Source: Streptomyces sp. NBC_00708
GTDB lineage: Bacteria; Actinomycetota; Actinomycetes; Streptomycetales; Streptomycetaceae
Direction: 5' to 3'
Assembly (NCBI GenBank): GCA_036226585.1
Contig: CP108997.1
Coordinates: 4,836,001-4,900,000 of the forward strand
Length of the DNA: 64,000 nt
Shown here: piece after piece, positions 43,602-50,407 of the stretch
Numbering within the stretch: position 1 is the first letter of the stretch
Layout: each line of letters begins with the position of its first letter
The notes under the pieces: generated by a model
Database searches by the model: none
Told to the model about the DNA's origin: nothing
The model's input: only the letters and a program-made list of their open reading frames with translations
Made by a program: the position numbers and the translations under genes

Positions 43602-44846
43602 GTGACCGCCCCGCAAGGGAGTGCCCACGCCCCCAGGAAACCCACCAGCAGGGAAATGGTCCTGCGGCTGGTGTCGCACCACGGCTCGGTGACCCGCGCC
43701 CAGCTCATGGACCTCAGCGGGCTGCCGCGCACCACCGTCTACGACGCGGTGGCCGCCCTGGTCGACAGCGGCGCGATCACCACCGCGCTCGCCGCCGGGG
43801 ACGGCCGGGGCCGCGGCCGTCCCGTCGAACGGCTGAGCCTGAACCCCGGGCGCGCGCAGTTCCTCGGCATCGACTTCACCCGGCGGGCCACCCGGGTCGC
43901 CCTGGCCAACGACGCGTGCCAGCTGATGGGCGTCCGGGGCGCCGAGGAACCGAGCACGGCCGGCTGGCAGGACCGCGTCCGCACGGCACACCGCCTGGCC
44001 CGCACGCTGGCCGGGGGCTCCCTGGGCCCGGGGTCGGTGAAGGGCGTGGGGGTGGGCATCGGTGGTCCGGGGGCGGTGAGGGGCGTGGGCGTCGGCGGCA
44101 CGGGGGCGGTGAGGGGCGTCGGCGTCGGCGGCACGGGGGCGGTGAGGGGCGTGGGCGTCGGGGGCATGGGGGCGGCCCGTCCCGGCCCCGAGGTGGAGGT
44201 GGCGCACCTGGTCCGCGAGCGGTTCGCCGCCCCGGTCCGCGTCGAACGCGGCTACCGCCTCGCCGCCCTGGGCGAGGCGACCTGGGGCGCGGCGGCGGGC
44301 GAACCGGACCTGCTCTCCGTATCCCTGTCCCGCGAGGTCGGCGGCGGCCTGATCCAGGCGGGGACGCTGCACCGGGGCCCGTACGCCACCGCCGGAGAAC
44401 TCGGCCACGTCAACGTCGAGCGGGAGAACGGCAGACCGTGCCACTGCGGCGGACACGGCTGCCTGGAAACGGTCGCCTCCAGCCAGGCGGTCCTCGACCG
44501 CTACCACGCCTGCGGCGGCCTGGCCTCGGACATCGCCGACCTGGCCGTGGCGGCCCGCAACGCGGAGGAGGCGGCGTGCCGGGTACTGGCCGAGACGGGC
44601 CGCGCGGTGGGCGGCGTCCTGGCGGCCCTCGCCAACACCTTCGCCCCCGCCGTGATCGTCATAGGCGGCGCCCTGACCCGCACCGGCACGGCCCTCATGG
44701 ACCCCTTGAAACGCGAACTCCACGAACTCGTCGTCCCCACGGTCCGCCCCCACCTCAGCCTGCGCGCGGCCACACTGGGCACCACGGCGACGGCGTGCGG
44801 GGCGGTGGCCCTGGTGGCGGGCACGCCGGCCGCGAACCCGGCATAA
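43602..44846 (+). CDS. ROK-family regulator/kinase with internal tandem repeat
   Basis: A 414-residue ROK protein with an N-terminal winged HTH (residues about 15-75: HHGSVTRAQLMDLSGLPRTTVYDAV in part) and a ROK domain carrying the zinc motif CHCGGHGCLET. GTG 43602 has AGGAGGG 8 nt upstream. In place of the single GVGIGxPG motif, residues about 146-191 contain one diverged and three near-identical 11-residue copies of the type RGVGVGGTGAV, encoded by 33-bp tandem repeats at 44076-44174. It could be a sugar-responsive regulator; the repeat may have altered the sugar/ATP site. Confidence 0.85.
   Translation: MTAPQGSAHAPRKPTSREMVLRLVSHHGSVTRAQLMDLSGLPRTTVYDAVAALVDSGAITTALAAGDGRGRGRPVERLSLNPGRAQFLGIDFTRRATRVALANDACQLMGVRGAEEPSTAGWQDRVRTAHRLARTLAGGSLGPGSVKGVGVGIGGPGAVRGVGVGGTGAVRGVGVGGTGAVRGVGVGGMGAARPGPEVEVAHLVRERFAAPVRVERGYRLAALGEATWGAAAGEPDLLSVSLSREVGGGLIQAGTLHRGPYATAGELGHVNVERENGRPCHCGGHGCLETVASSQAVLDRYHACGGLASDIADLAVAARNAEEAACRVLAETGRAVGGVLAALANTFAPAVIVIGGALTRTGTALMDPLKRELHELVVPTVRPHLSLRAATLGTTATACGAVALVAGTPAANPA
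44037..44174 (+). repeat. 33-bp tandem repeat inside the ROK gene
   Basis: Three consecutive 33-bp units start at 44076, 44109 and 44142 (gtgaggggcgtsggcgtcgg...), preceded by a diverged 39-bp copy at 44037. All keep the reading frame. Confidence 0.85.
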
Positions 44847-44865
44847 AGCACCCACACCCGGCCCG

Positions 44866-44918
44866 CGAAGACCGCCGAGTACGGAGGGCTGCGGACTGGG
44901 TGCGGACGGCCGTGACCG
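44866..44918 (+). pseudogene. Short remnant resembling an integrase 3' end outside the left att site
   Basis: The stretch gaagaccgc ... gggtgcggac ... gtgacc repeats, in the same order, the last bases of the integrase fragment and its downstream DNA at 53544-53625. In one frame it reads REDRRVRRAADWVRT, like an integrase tail. It suggests that a related element once sat here in tandem. Short and degraded, so the call is tentative. Confidence 0.4.
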
Positions 44919-44945
44919 AGAGATCAGACCTTCTTGGTCTCCCAG
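44919..44945. other. Left attachment-site repeat
   Basis: A 27-bp sequence agagatcagaccttcttgg... identical, except at 44928 (A for G), to 53650-53676, which is the last codons and stop of sodN. It marks the left end of the integrated element. Confidence 0.88.
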
Positions 44946-45145
44946 TATCGGGCCGGGTCGGTGACCTGCGGACTGTGTGCGGACTGCTGAGCGCTACTCG
45001 CGGCTCAGAAGAGCGGGATGCCTAGGCTCGCCGAAACCAACTGGGCGACCCCTGTCCAGCCAAGGGCGGGCAGGTTGGCTCTGGCGCTCTTACGCCATCG
45101 ACTCGGCTGCCGAGCGAGGATGGCGAAGGGGCTGCATTTGGCCCT

Positions 45146-45643
45146 CTACTGCCAGCTGTTGAGCGACACCTGTGGGCCCCCTACGAGGTAGCGATGGAGC
45201 GCGCTGTCGGTGGTCTCCACGAATTCCTCGGGGATGGCGTTGACGTCGACCCAACGGACCTGGGAGTGCTTGCGGGGTTCGCGGTTTTCGGGTTCGCCGG
45301 TCCATTCGTGGGTGGCGAAGACGACCGTGAGGAAGCCGTTGGGGGCTTCGACGCCCCAGGCGCCGTGGATGATGTGGGCGACCTTGAGGGACTCGGGCTT
45401 CACCGTGAGGCCGGTCTCCTCGTAGAGCTCGCGGACTGCGGTTTCCGTGATGGGCTCGCCCGGTTCGCTCTTGCCGACGGGGAGATCCCACATGCCCTGG
45501 GCGAACTTGGCGTTCTCGCTGCGTTGGAGGAGGACGACGCGGTTCGTGGTCTTGTCGTGGACGATGACGGCGGCGACCAGCAGGGTCATGGATTCGAGGG
45601 CCGGCTTGAGCGCCTTCGGGTGGTCGTCGGTCTGCTGGGCCAC
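45146..45643 (-). CDS. Nudix hydrolase
   Basis: A 165-residue Nudix protein with a complete box GKSEPGEPITETAVRELYEETGL in spirit of Gx5Ex7REUxEExGU (G, E, REL, EE and GL all present). It hydrolyses a nucleoside diphosphate linked to another group; the substrate is unknown. The GTG at 45643 has GAAGGGA 5 nt upstream; an ATG at 45676 would add 11 residues with a poorer site. It lies at the left end of the element. Confidence 0.85.
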   Translation of the reverse strand: MAQQTDDHPKALKPALESMTLLVAAVIVHDKTTNRVVLLQRSENAKFAQGMWDLPVGKSEPGEPITETAVRELYEETGLTVKPESLKVAHIIHGAWGVEAPNGFLTVVFATHEWTGEPENREPRKHSQVRWVDVNAIPEEFVETTDSALHRYLVGGPQVSLNSWQ

Positions 45644-46176
45644 GGGGTTCCCTTCGTCGGGCGGGTTGTTGGGCATGTTAGGCGAGGGCTTCGCGGGCTC
45701 GGCGCGCGAGATCGGCCGCGCCGGGGACGCGCCGGCGCTGGTAGACCGCGAGGGTGGAGCGGATCGAGAGATGGCCTTGCGGGTCCGGTCGGAGGTCACG
45801 CCCTCCATGAGGACCAGGGTCCCAGCGGGTGAGGGCGTCGCGGTGTTTGCTGCTCGGTGCCGATGTGGTCGGCGAGGTCGGTCAGAGTGCGGGCGGTGTG
45901 GCCGCTCACGCGGGAGTAGCTGGGTTGGGGGACGTCGTCTGGTAGGAGAGCATCCTCGGCGGCGAGCAGGGCGCGGGCGTGGGTGATGTGGAGGAGGGCC
46001 TCGTTCTGACCGTCTACGTGGCCGAGACCTGCACGGGGGAGGGTACCTGCGGCGACGTCGAGAGTTGGTGGGGCCGTTTGAGGGGCAGGGCCTGGCGGGT
46101 GAGGGCGCGCATCCAGGAGGCATGGCAGTAGAGGTCGGCTGCGCAGGCGAGCTTGTAGTAGCGCTGCTGGGGCTTC
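45644..46176 (-). pseudogene. Decayed coding DNA without an intact gene
   Basis: The minus strand shows broken protein-like stretches in different frames. One reads QRYYKLACAADLYCHASWMRAL, another NEALLHITHARALLAAEDALL followed by SGHTARTLTDLADHIG, and the last GHLSIRSTLAVYQRRRVPGAA ending at a stop near 45679. The final stretch resembles the His-to-Tyr end of a tyrosine recombinase. I read this as remnants of two or more genes. Confidence 0.5.
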
Positions 46177-46983
46177 CTACTGCCGCAGGATGCTCATGAT
46201 TTCGCTTGCTTTGGCAATGGCAGCCCGAGATCCGTACGCCACCATCGCCGCTAGCACCGCTGCACTGCTGGCCACCACGGCGTCTACACCTGCAGGAAGG
46301 CCGAACAGAACGCCGAGGCACAGCGACGCTGCGGCGGCGATCACAACAGCCGTCAGCCGGAGTCCTTCCTTGTTGACCACGGGAGTAGTGCCTTGCAAGC
46401 TCTGCGCGGGGAGGAGCGCGCTCACGTTGCCGGAAGCGAAGCTGTTCCCGATCTTGGCCAGTAGCGCGGCCAAGCCGCGGAGCGCTCCATTCCCATTGAT
46501 GTCGATCTGTGCCTCGGCCAGTTGAAGCTTGGCCACGACGAGAGCAGCGTGTTCCTTCGCCTTCCTCTGCCGTGGGGATCCGCGGCCTACGCTGGTCGTG
46601 ATGCGATGGACCCGCAAGAGCGAACGCCGAACTGTGGAGCAGGTGTCGTCCAAGTGGCGTAGAGCCTTGGGTCGACCGCTCGTGTCGGAGTGTGTGACTG
46701 CGTCACATGCCTCGATCGCAGCCATGATCGAGAGCAGGAGCATGTAGCCCGCGATGGCTTTGCTGTGCCGAGCTGCCCACATTAGAAGTGGCAGCGTCAC
46801 AGCAGCGAGTATGAGTGCGGATGGCTGCAAGCTCGGCTGTACCTTCCGAGTCTCGATTGTCTTGAGCACTGCTATGACGAGGTCTGCACAACCGAGACCG
46901 ATCAGGAAGGTCAGCAGCCAATGGCGAAGCTGAACGCTCGCAGCAGTCCTCTTTCCTGCCTCACGGAACGCCTGGATGGGCAT
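46177..46983 (-). CDS. Membrane protein of unknown function (C-terminal part)
   Basis: 268 residues from ATG 46983. Two pairs of hydrophobic segments (about 20-38/52-68 and 208-226/230-250) flank a central basic, helical region. Composition and codon use are clearly less GC-rich than the flanking core genes. It overlaps the 3' part of the next upstream reading frame by 73 nt in another frame; together they may be one gene with a frameshift near 46985-47000. No family recognised. Confidence 0.6.
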   Translation of the reverse strand: MPIQAFREAGKRTAASVQLRHWLLTFLIGLGCADLVIAVLKTIETRKVQPSLQPSALILAAVTLPLLMWAARHSKAIAGYMLLLSIMAAIEACDAVTHSDTSGRPKALRHLDDTCSTVRRSLLRVHRITTSVGRGSPRQRKAKEHAALVVAKLQLAEAQIDINGNGALRGLAALLAKIGNSFASGNVSALLPAQSLQGTTPVVNKEGLRLTAVVIAAAASLCLGVLFGLPAGVDAVVASSAAVLAAMVAYGSRAAIAKASEIMSILRQ

Positions 46984-47198
46984 GTCCGCCAGGTCAGGCG
47001 AGCCAAAGCCGCAGCCGTTGGCGCCATATCCTTTTCTGCGACTCTGGCGTTCCACGCCGACCACAATGCCTGCAGCGGCCCGATCCGGCGTGCGGTCGAC
47101 GCAAGGATGCGGTAGACCAGCACCACAAGCGAGGCCAGGAGTACACCTCCCACCACCGACCGCTGTATCGCGGCTGCGCGCTCCCAGTCAAAGCTCAT
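46911..47198 (-). CDS. Membrane protein N-terminal part, possibly frameshifted from the next frame
   Basis: A 95-residue frame starting MSFDWERAAAIQRSVVGG with one hydrophobic segment (about 13-32). Its protein-like character stops after APTAAALARLTW, exactly where the following frame becomes protein-like (DLADMPIQAFREAGKR). A single +1/-1 shift would join both into a protein of about 340 residues. Confidence 0.5.
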   Translation of the reverse strand: MSFDWERAAAIQRSVVGGVLLASLVVLVYRILASTARRIGPLQALWSAWNARVAEKDMAPTAAALARLTWRTCPSRRSVRQERGLLRAFSFAIGC

Positions 47199-47332
47199 GT
47201 GGGGATCCTGGCGCAGAGCACGGACGACCGTGGCGGTTCTGGTTGATCAGTGCAGTGTCGTCTCGTCCCGGTAAGCCCCTCAAGGCAGAAGGCCCCCCTC
47301 GTGCGAGGGGGGCCGTCGGGCAGCTTCGAGCG

Positions 47333-47515
47333 TCACTTCATCGAGCTGATAAAGGCCGTCCAGGCCGGCCGGGAGGTGTTCAGCTCCGGACCGACCTCGT
47401 CCTGGTGCTTGGAGTCGCGGACCATGACCTGAGGCAGGTTGTCCGCGACCTCCACGCACGCGTCGTTGCTGGAGCCGCTGTAGGAGGACTTGCGGTAGGT
47501 CGGCTGCTCGCTCAC
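47333..47515 (-). CDS. DUF397 protein, partner of the XRE regulator
   Basis: A 60-residue DUF397 protein with the typical pattern YRKSSYSGSSNDACVEVA, then VMVRDSKHQDEVGP and WTAFISSMK. Start overlaps the stop of the XRE gene by 4 nt. XRE/DUF397 pairs are abundant in Streptomyces accessory DNA and resemble toxin-antitoxin or BldB-type pairs; their roles are mostly unknown. Confidence 0.92.
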   Translation of the reverse strand: MSEQPTYRKSSYSGSSNDACVEVADNLPQVMVRDSKHQDEVGPELNTSRPAWTAFISSMK

Positions 47516-48366
47516 TTGAACCTCTTCAGTACTTCGTGGATTCGGCCGGTGGAGTCACGGGCGCTCAACGCCTCCTCGGCAAGGCGATCATAGACCCGCT
47601 GGTACTGCATGACCGTCGCTGTTTCCTCAGAGTAGCTACCCGTTCCGAAGCCTTCTGTGTACGTGGCCCGACGGCCGCTGTTGAGGGTGAGGAGGGTGAA
47701 CGATCCGCTGACGATGGCGGCCGTGAACGGCAGAACCCGGACGCTGATGTTCGGCTGCTCCTGCGCCTTCAGCAGGTGCTCGAGCTGCTCGCGGGCTACC
47801 TCGGGTTCCCCCATGTCGCAGTGCAGCACGGCCTCGTAGATGATCGCCGTCAGCCACGGCTGATGCTCTCCGCTCAGCACGCGGCGAGCGCGTTCCATTC
47901 GCTGATCCACGATGTGCTGGATGCGCCGGGGATCGCCGGCTTGCCCGGCCAGTACCAGGGCTCGGGCGTACCCGGGTGTCTGAAGAAGGCCGGGGACTAT
48001 CAGGCCGAAGTCGTAGAGCATCGTTGCCTCGGGGAGGCGGCGGATGTAGGGCCTGGCGTAGTCGTTGACGTTCTCCTGGTTCAGGATGCGGACCAGGTTG
48101 ACGAGGGAATCGGGGTCGAGGCCCAGGGTTCCTTCGAGCTTCTGCGCGAGATCGGTGTCGGGTGGGACCTCGCCCGTCTCGACTTCGGAGATCCGGCTCT
48201 GCGACGTGTACGTGCGCTTGGCGACGAATGCCTGGCTCCAGGGTGCGTCCTTGAAGTCGCCCTTCTCCTTGGCCTCTTGCTGTCGCCTCAGGCGGGCGTC
48301 CTGAACCATCCTGCCGATGTACTGCTGCAGCCCCTGGCTTGGGTCTACATCCCTCGTCTTTGTCAT
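47512..48366 (-). CDS. XRE-family regulator with DUF5753 (Scr1-like)
   Basis: A 284-residue regulator. The N-terminal HTH is at about 45-85 (SQSRISEVETGEVPPDTDLA), and the rest is the DUF5753 ligand-like domain (YDFGLIVPGLLQTPGYARAL, then QWLEHLL-type region). It is coupled to the DUF397 gene by a 4-nt overlap and is divergent from the gene chain starting at 48492. It probably controls the intergenic region between them. Confidence 0.92.
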   Translation of the reverse strand: MTKTRDVDPSQGLQQYIGRMVQDARLRRQQEAKEKGDFKDAPWSQAFVAKRTYTSQSRISEVETGEVPPDTDLAQKLEGTLGLDPDSLVNLVRILNQENVNDYARPYIRRLPEATMLYDFGLIVPGLLQTPGYARALVLAGQAGDPRRIQHIVDQRMERARRVLSGEHQPWLTAIIYEAVLHCDMGEPEVAREQLEHLLKAQEQPNISVRVLPFTAAIVSGSFTLLTLNSGRRATYTEGFGTGSYSEETATVMQYQRVYDRLAEEALSARDSTGRIHEVLKRFK

Positions 48367-48491
48367 ATGCCGGATATCCCGATCGCCGCCCGGTACTCAA
48401 CTCCTAGTGATCGTAGGGCTACTGGCGGCATCTTGGGAGGGCCGAAGGAAGGCAACGGATCGCCGGGACACAGGAGAAGCCAGGAGCCGCT

Positions 48492-48980
48492 ATGTCGCAC
48501 CCCCCGAACGAGGCCCAACAGGCGCCAGCTCTGAATCCCGCAGCCGCGATCACCCTCGCTGACGAGACGCTGCGTCTCCAGCTCGGGACCACCACACTCC
48601 CCGCGATGCAAGTGCAGGTCGTGCTTCTGGTGGAGCAGATCCGCTGCTTCTTCGAGGCCGGTCTTCCCGATGACCAGGAGGAGGCCGACGCGCAGCGCCA
48701 GGAGATCCTCCCGCTTCTCGATGAAGTGCCCGCCGGGGATGACGTCGCCTGGCGTACGTGGACGCGCATGCGGGCGCTGGGCCGCGTTCTGCGGCGGCAC
48801 GTTGCCCAGTACACCAACCGGAAGCTTGGCGAGGACCGAGACGCGGGGGACGACATCCCGAGGGAAGTGCAGGCAGCTACTGACAGGGGCGTGCCCGAGG
48901 GCGTCTGCCGAGTTCCTACCGTCCTGGAGACACGGCGTGCTCAGCAGCGGCTGAACCGTTCGGCGGGAGGGCAACAGTGA
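48492..48980 (+). CDS. Uncharacterised actinomycete protein (possibly DUF6415), first gene of an overlapping chain
   Basis: A 162-residue soluble protein, ATG with AGGAG upstream. The middle part (LPAMQVQVVLLVEQIRCFF; DVAWRTWTRMRALGRVLRRHV) is helical. I believe such proteins are filed under DUF6415 and accompany XRE/DUF397 modules; this is from memory. Its stop overlaps the next start as GTGA, the first of four such junctions. Confidence 0.7.
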   Translation: MSHPPNEAQQAPALNPAAAITLADETLRLQLGTTTLPAMQVQVVLLVEQIRCFFEAGLPDDQEEADAQRQEILPLLDEVPAGDDVAWRTWTRMRALGRVLRRHVAQYTNRKLGEDRDAGDDIPREVQAATDRGVPEGVCRVPTVLETRRAQQRLNRSAGGQQ

Positions 48981-49507
48981 TCGGGACGGCCGCCGTGGCT
49001 CGTGCGGTGAGCGATTACATGCACCGCCGCCCCGGGGAGGCCCTGACGCTCGCCCCGTTGTGGCAGACGCTCTCCCAGGTCGCGAAGGCGGGGACCTGCC
49101 ACCACCGGGGAACCTGTCCGATCGTTACGGCAAGCCCGATTGTGCTCAACGAGCGTCAGGAAGTGCTGGTGCTGGGGGTCGGGCGTGGCACCGTAAGGAT
49201 CCCCGAGGCTCGGTTCGAGGATGGGTGGGACACCCTCGCTGAAGCGGCTTCGATGCTGGCGCGAGCCCTTGGAGTTCATGAGTTGTGGACGCAGCCGGGT
49301 TGCGAAGACCCGGTTCAACTCCACGCGGCTCGCGCGGATGCTCAAGACGGTGAGCGTATGCGGGTCGCGGCCCGTTATCTGTTTCGCACGCATGCCGGCC
49401 TCTGCCACTTCGCTCCGGGCGCCCCTCAGACGTGGGTGCCGTTGGCTCAGGCGGACATCGAGCTGGCCACGCGTGTCCATGCCCTCGTCGCTGAGGTGCC
49501 CCTGTGA
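48977..49507 (+). CDS. Degenerate Nudix-fold protein
   Basis: A 176-residue protein with the layout of a Nudix domain: N-terminal CHHRGTCPIVTASPIVLN strand region, a helix where the Nudix box should be (EDGWDTLAEAASMLARALGV) and a late MRVAARYLFRTHAG stretch. The catalytic REUxEE is missing: SMLARAL stands in its place. It therefore is probably a binding or regulatory protein. GTG start overlaps the previous stop, and its own stop overlaps the next start. Confidence 0.65.
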   Translation: MIGTAAVARAVSDYMHRRPGEALTLAPLWQTLSQVAKAGTCHHRGTCPIVTASPIVLNERQEVLVLGVGRGTVRIPEARFEDGWDTLAEAASMLARALGVHELWTQPGCEDPVQLHAARADAQDGERMRVAARYLFRTHAGLCHFAPGAPQTWVPLAQADIELATRVHALVAEVPL

Positions 49508-49593
49508 GCCGACAGGCGCCCGAGTGGATCTACCTCAGGGTTCTGGCGGGCCTAACGGTTCTGCTCGTCGGCGGAATCTGGGCAAGCCGATGA
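49504..49593 (+). CDS. 29-residue single-pass membrane peptide
   Basis: GTG at 49504 overlaps the upstream stop (GTGA). The peptide is MSRQAPEWIYLRVLAGLTVL followed by LVGGIWASR: a short N-terminus, one hydrophobic helix (about 10-26) and a basic end. The precise stop/start overlaps on both sides argue that it is translated. Role unknown. Confidence 0.6.
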   Translation: MSRQAPEWIYLRVLAGLTVLLVGGIWASR

Positions 49594-49649
49594 ACGGCAC
49601 TCATGTGCTTACGACTGTCACCGTGACCCCGGCGGAAGGGCTGCCGTGA
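49590..49649 (+). CDS. 19-residue micro-ORF in the overlapping chain
   Basis: ATG at 49590 overlaps the stop of the membrane peptide (ATGA). It encodes MNGTHVLTTVTVTPAEGLP. No independent ribosome binding site is obvious, so translation would depend on coupling. It may be a leader-type or chance ORF. Confidence 0.4.
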   Translation: MNGTHVLTTVTVTPAEGLP

Positions 49650-49720
49650 TCAACGGCCTGCCGGGCGTCTGGAAGCTCCCCAGCACCTTCGACGTGATGC
49701 GTCCTGCCCGACGAAGTTAA
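49646..49720 (+). CDS. 24-residue micro-ORF closing the chain
   Basis: GTG at 49646 overlaps the previous stop (GTGA). Encodes MINGLPGVWKLPSTFDVMRP followed by ARRS. A perfect 11-bp hairpin starts 9 bp after its TAA stop. Whether it is a real product or part of a leader is open. Confidence 0.4.
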   Translation: MINGLPGVWKLPSTFDVMRPARRS

Positions 49721-49729
49721 GGCTCCGTC

Positions 49730-49754
49730 CCGGGGAGAGCACAGCTCTCCCCGG
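49730..49754 (+). terminator. Hairpin at the end of the overlapping chain
   Basis: ccggggagagc (49730-49740) and gctctccccgg (49744-49754), perfect 11-bp stem with ACA loop, 9 bp after the last micro-ORF. Confidence 0.7.
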
Positions 49755-49857
49755 AGGCGGTAGTCGGCCCTCGGCCCGCTCTGTCCGCCCCTCCTCCACG
49801 CGGCAGACGGATCGGGCCGAGGCCCCGACACCCTCTCCAATCGCGAAGGAAGAACGA

Positions 49858-50247
49858 ATGAAGTCCACCATTCCCCTCGCCCTGGGTACGGCTGTCGGTG
49901 CTGCGCACCTGGTGCTCACGGCCAGGCACCACCGCGACGTGCGGCATCTCGGGTTGGCGCAGATGCATGGCGAGCTGATCCGGGACACGGCCGCGAACCC
50001 GGAGTTCAACCAGATCACGAACTACCCCTACCTGGAGGACCTGGACGACTCGACTCGTGCGCGGCTCATTCACACGAACAGGTGGGTCAGCCTCTGGAGC
50101 ACGATGCTCCGTATGCGTTTCATGCCGCTCAACAGCATGCGTCAGGTGGCGGCTGAGTTCATGAGGAGCCCTGTGGGCCGCCAGTTCTGGGAACAGGCTC
50201 GCGACCATCGCCGCATCACGGCGCGCGACAAGCACGACGCGGCCTGA
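49858..50247 (+). CDS. Membrane-anchored protein (DUF6082-like)
   Basis: A 129-residue protein. An N-terminal hydrophobic segment (about 4-22) is followed by a helical cytoplasmic or external domain with RHLGLAQMHGELIRDTAANP, LIHTNRWVSLWSTMLRMRFM and SPVGRQFWEQARDHRR. I recall this pattern from DUF6082 proteins of Streptomyces. ATG 49858 has GAAGGAAG upstream. It precedes the HemB-like gene on the same strand. Confidence 0.7.
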   Translation: MKSTIPLALGTAVGAAHLVLTARHHRDVRHLGLAQMHGELIRDTAANPEFNQITNYPYLEDLDDSTRARLIHTNRWVSLWSTMLRMRFMPLNSMRQVAAEFMRSPVGRQFWEQARDHRRITARDKHDAA

Positions 50248-50257
50248 CCCTCAATCT

Positions 50258-50295
50258 CCCGCCCGGCTGCTGCGTGACGGTCGCGGCCGGGCGGG
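50258..50295 (+). terminator. Hairpin after the DUF6082-like gene
   Basis: cccgcccggc (50258-50267) pairs with gccgggcggg (50286-50295), 11 bp after the stop. Confidence 0.65.
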
Positions 50296-50345
50296 TTCGC
50301 CCAAGCCAGAAGAGCGCCGATGTCATTCGAACCGCATGACCTGGT

Positions 50346-50375
50346 GGGGGCCCTGACCACTGGCCCCCCCCTTTT
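50346..50375 (+). promoter_or_regulatory. Terminator-like hairpin in the leader of the HemB-like gene
   Basis: gggggcc (50346-50352) and ggccccc (50362-50368) form a stem, followed within 3 nt by TTTT (50372-50375). It ends only 32 bp before the TTG start of the HemB-like gene, leaving no room for a full promoter behind it. That suggests an attenuator rather than a simple terminator. Confidence 0.5.
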
Positions 50376-50407
50376 CACCGCACACCCCGCAGGCCATAGG
50401 AGGAGCA

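Noticed and set aside
44037-44174. Short regular repeats that could suggest a CRISPR array
   Set aside because: The repeats are contiguous, in frame, without spacers, and lie inside a ROK coding sequence.
47333-48366. XRE/DUF397 pair as the novel system
   Set aside because: Such pairs are very common in Streptomyces; it is ordinary by itself and is reported only as the probable regulator of its neighbours.
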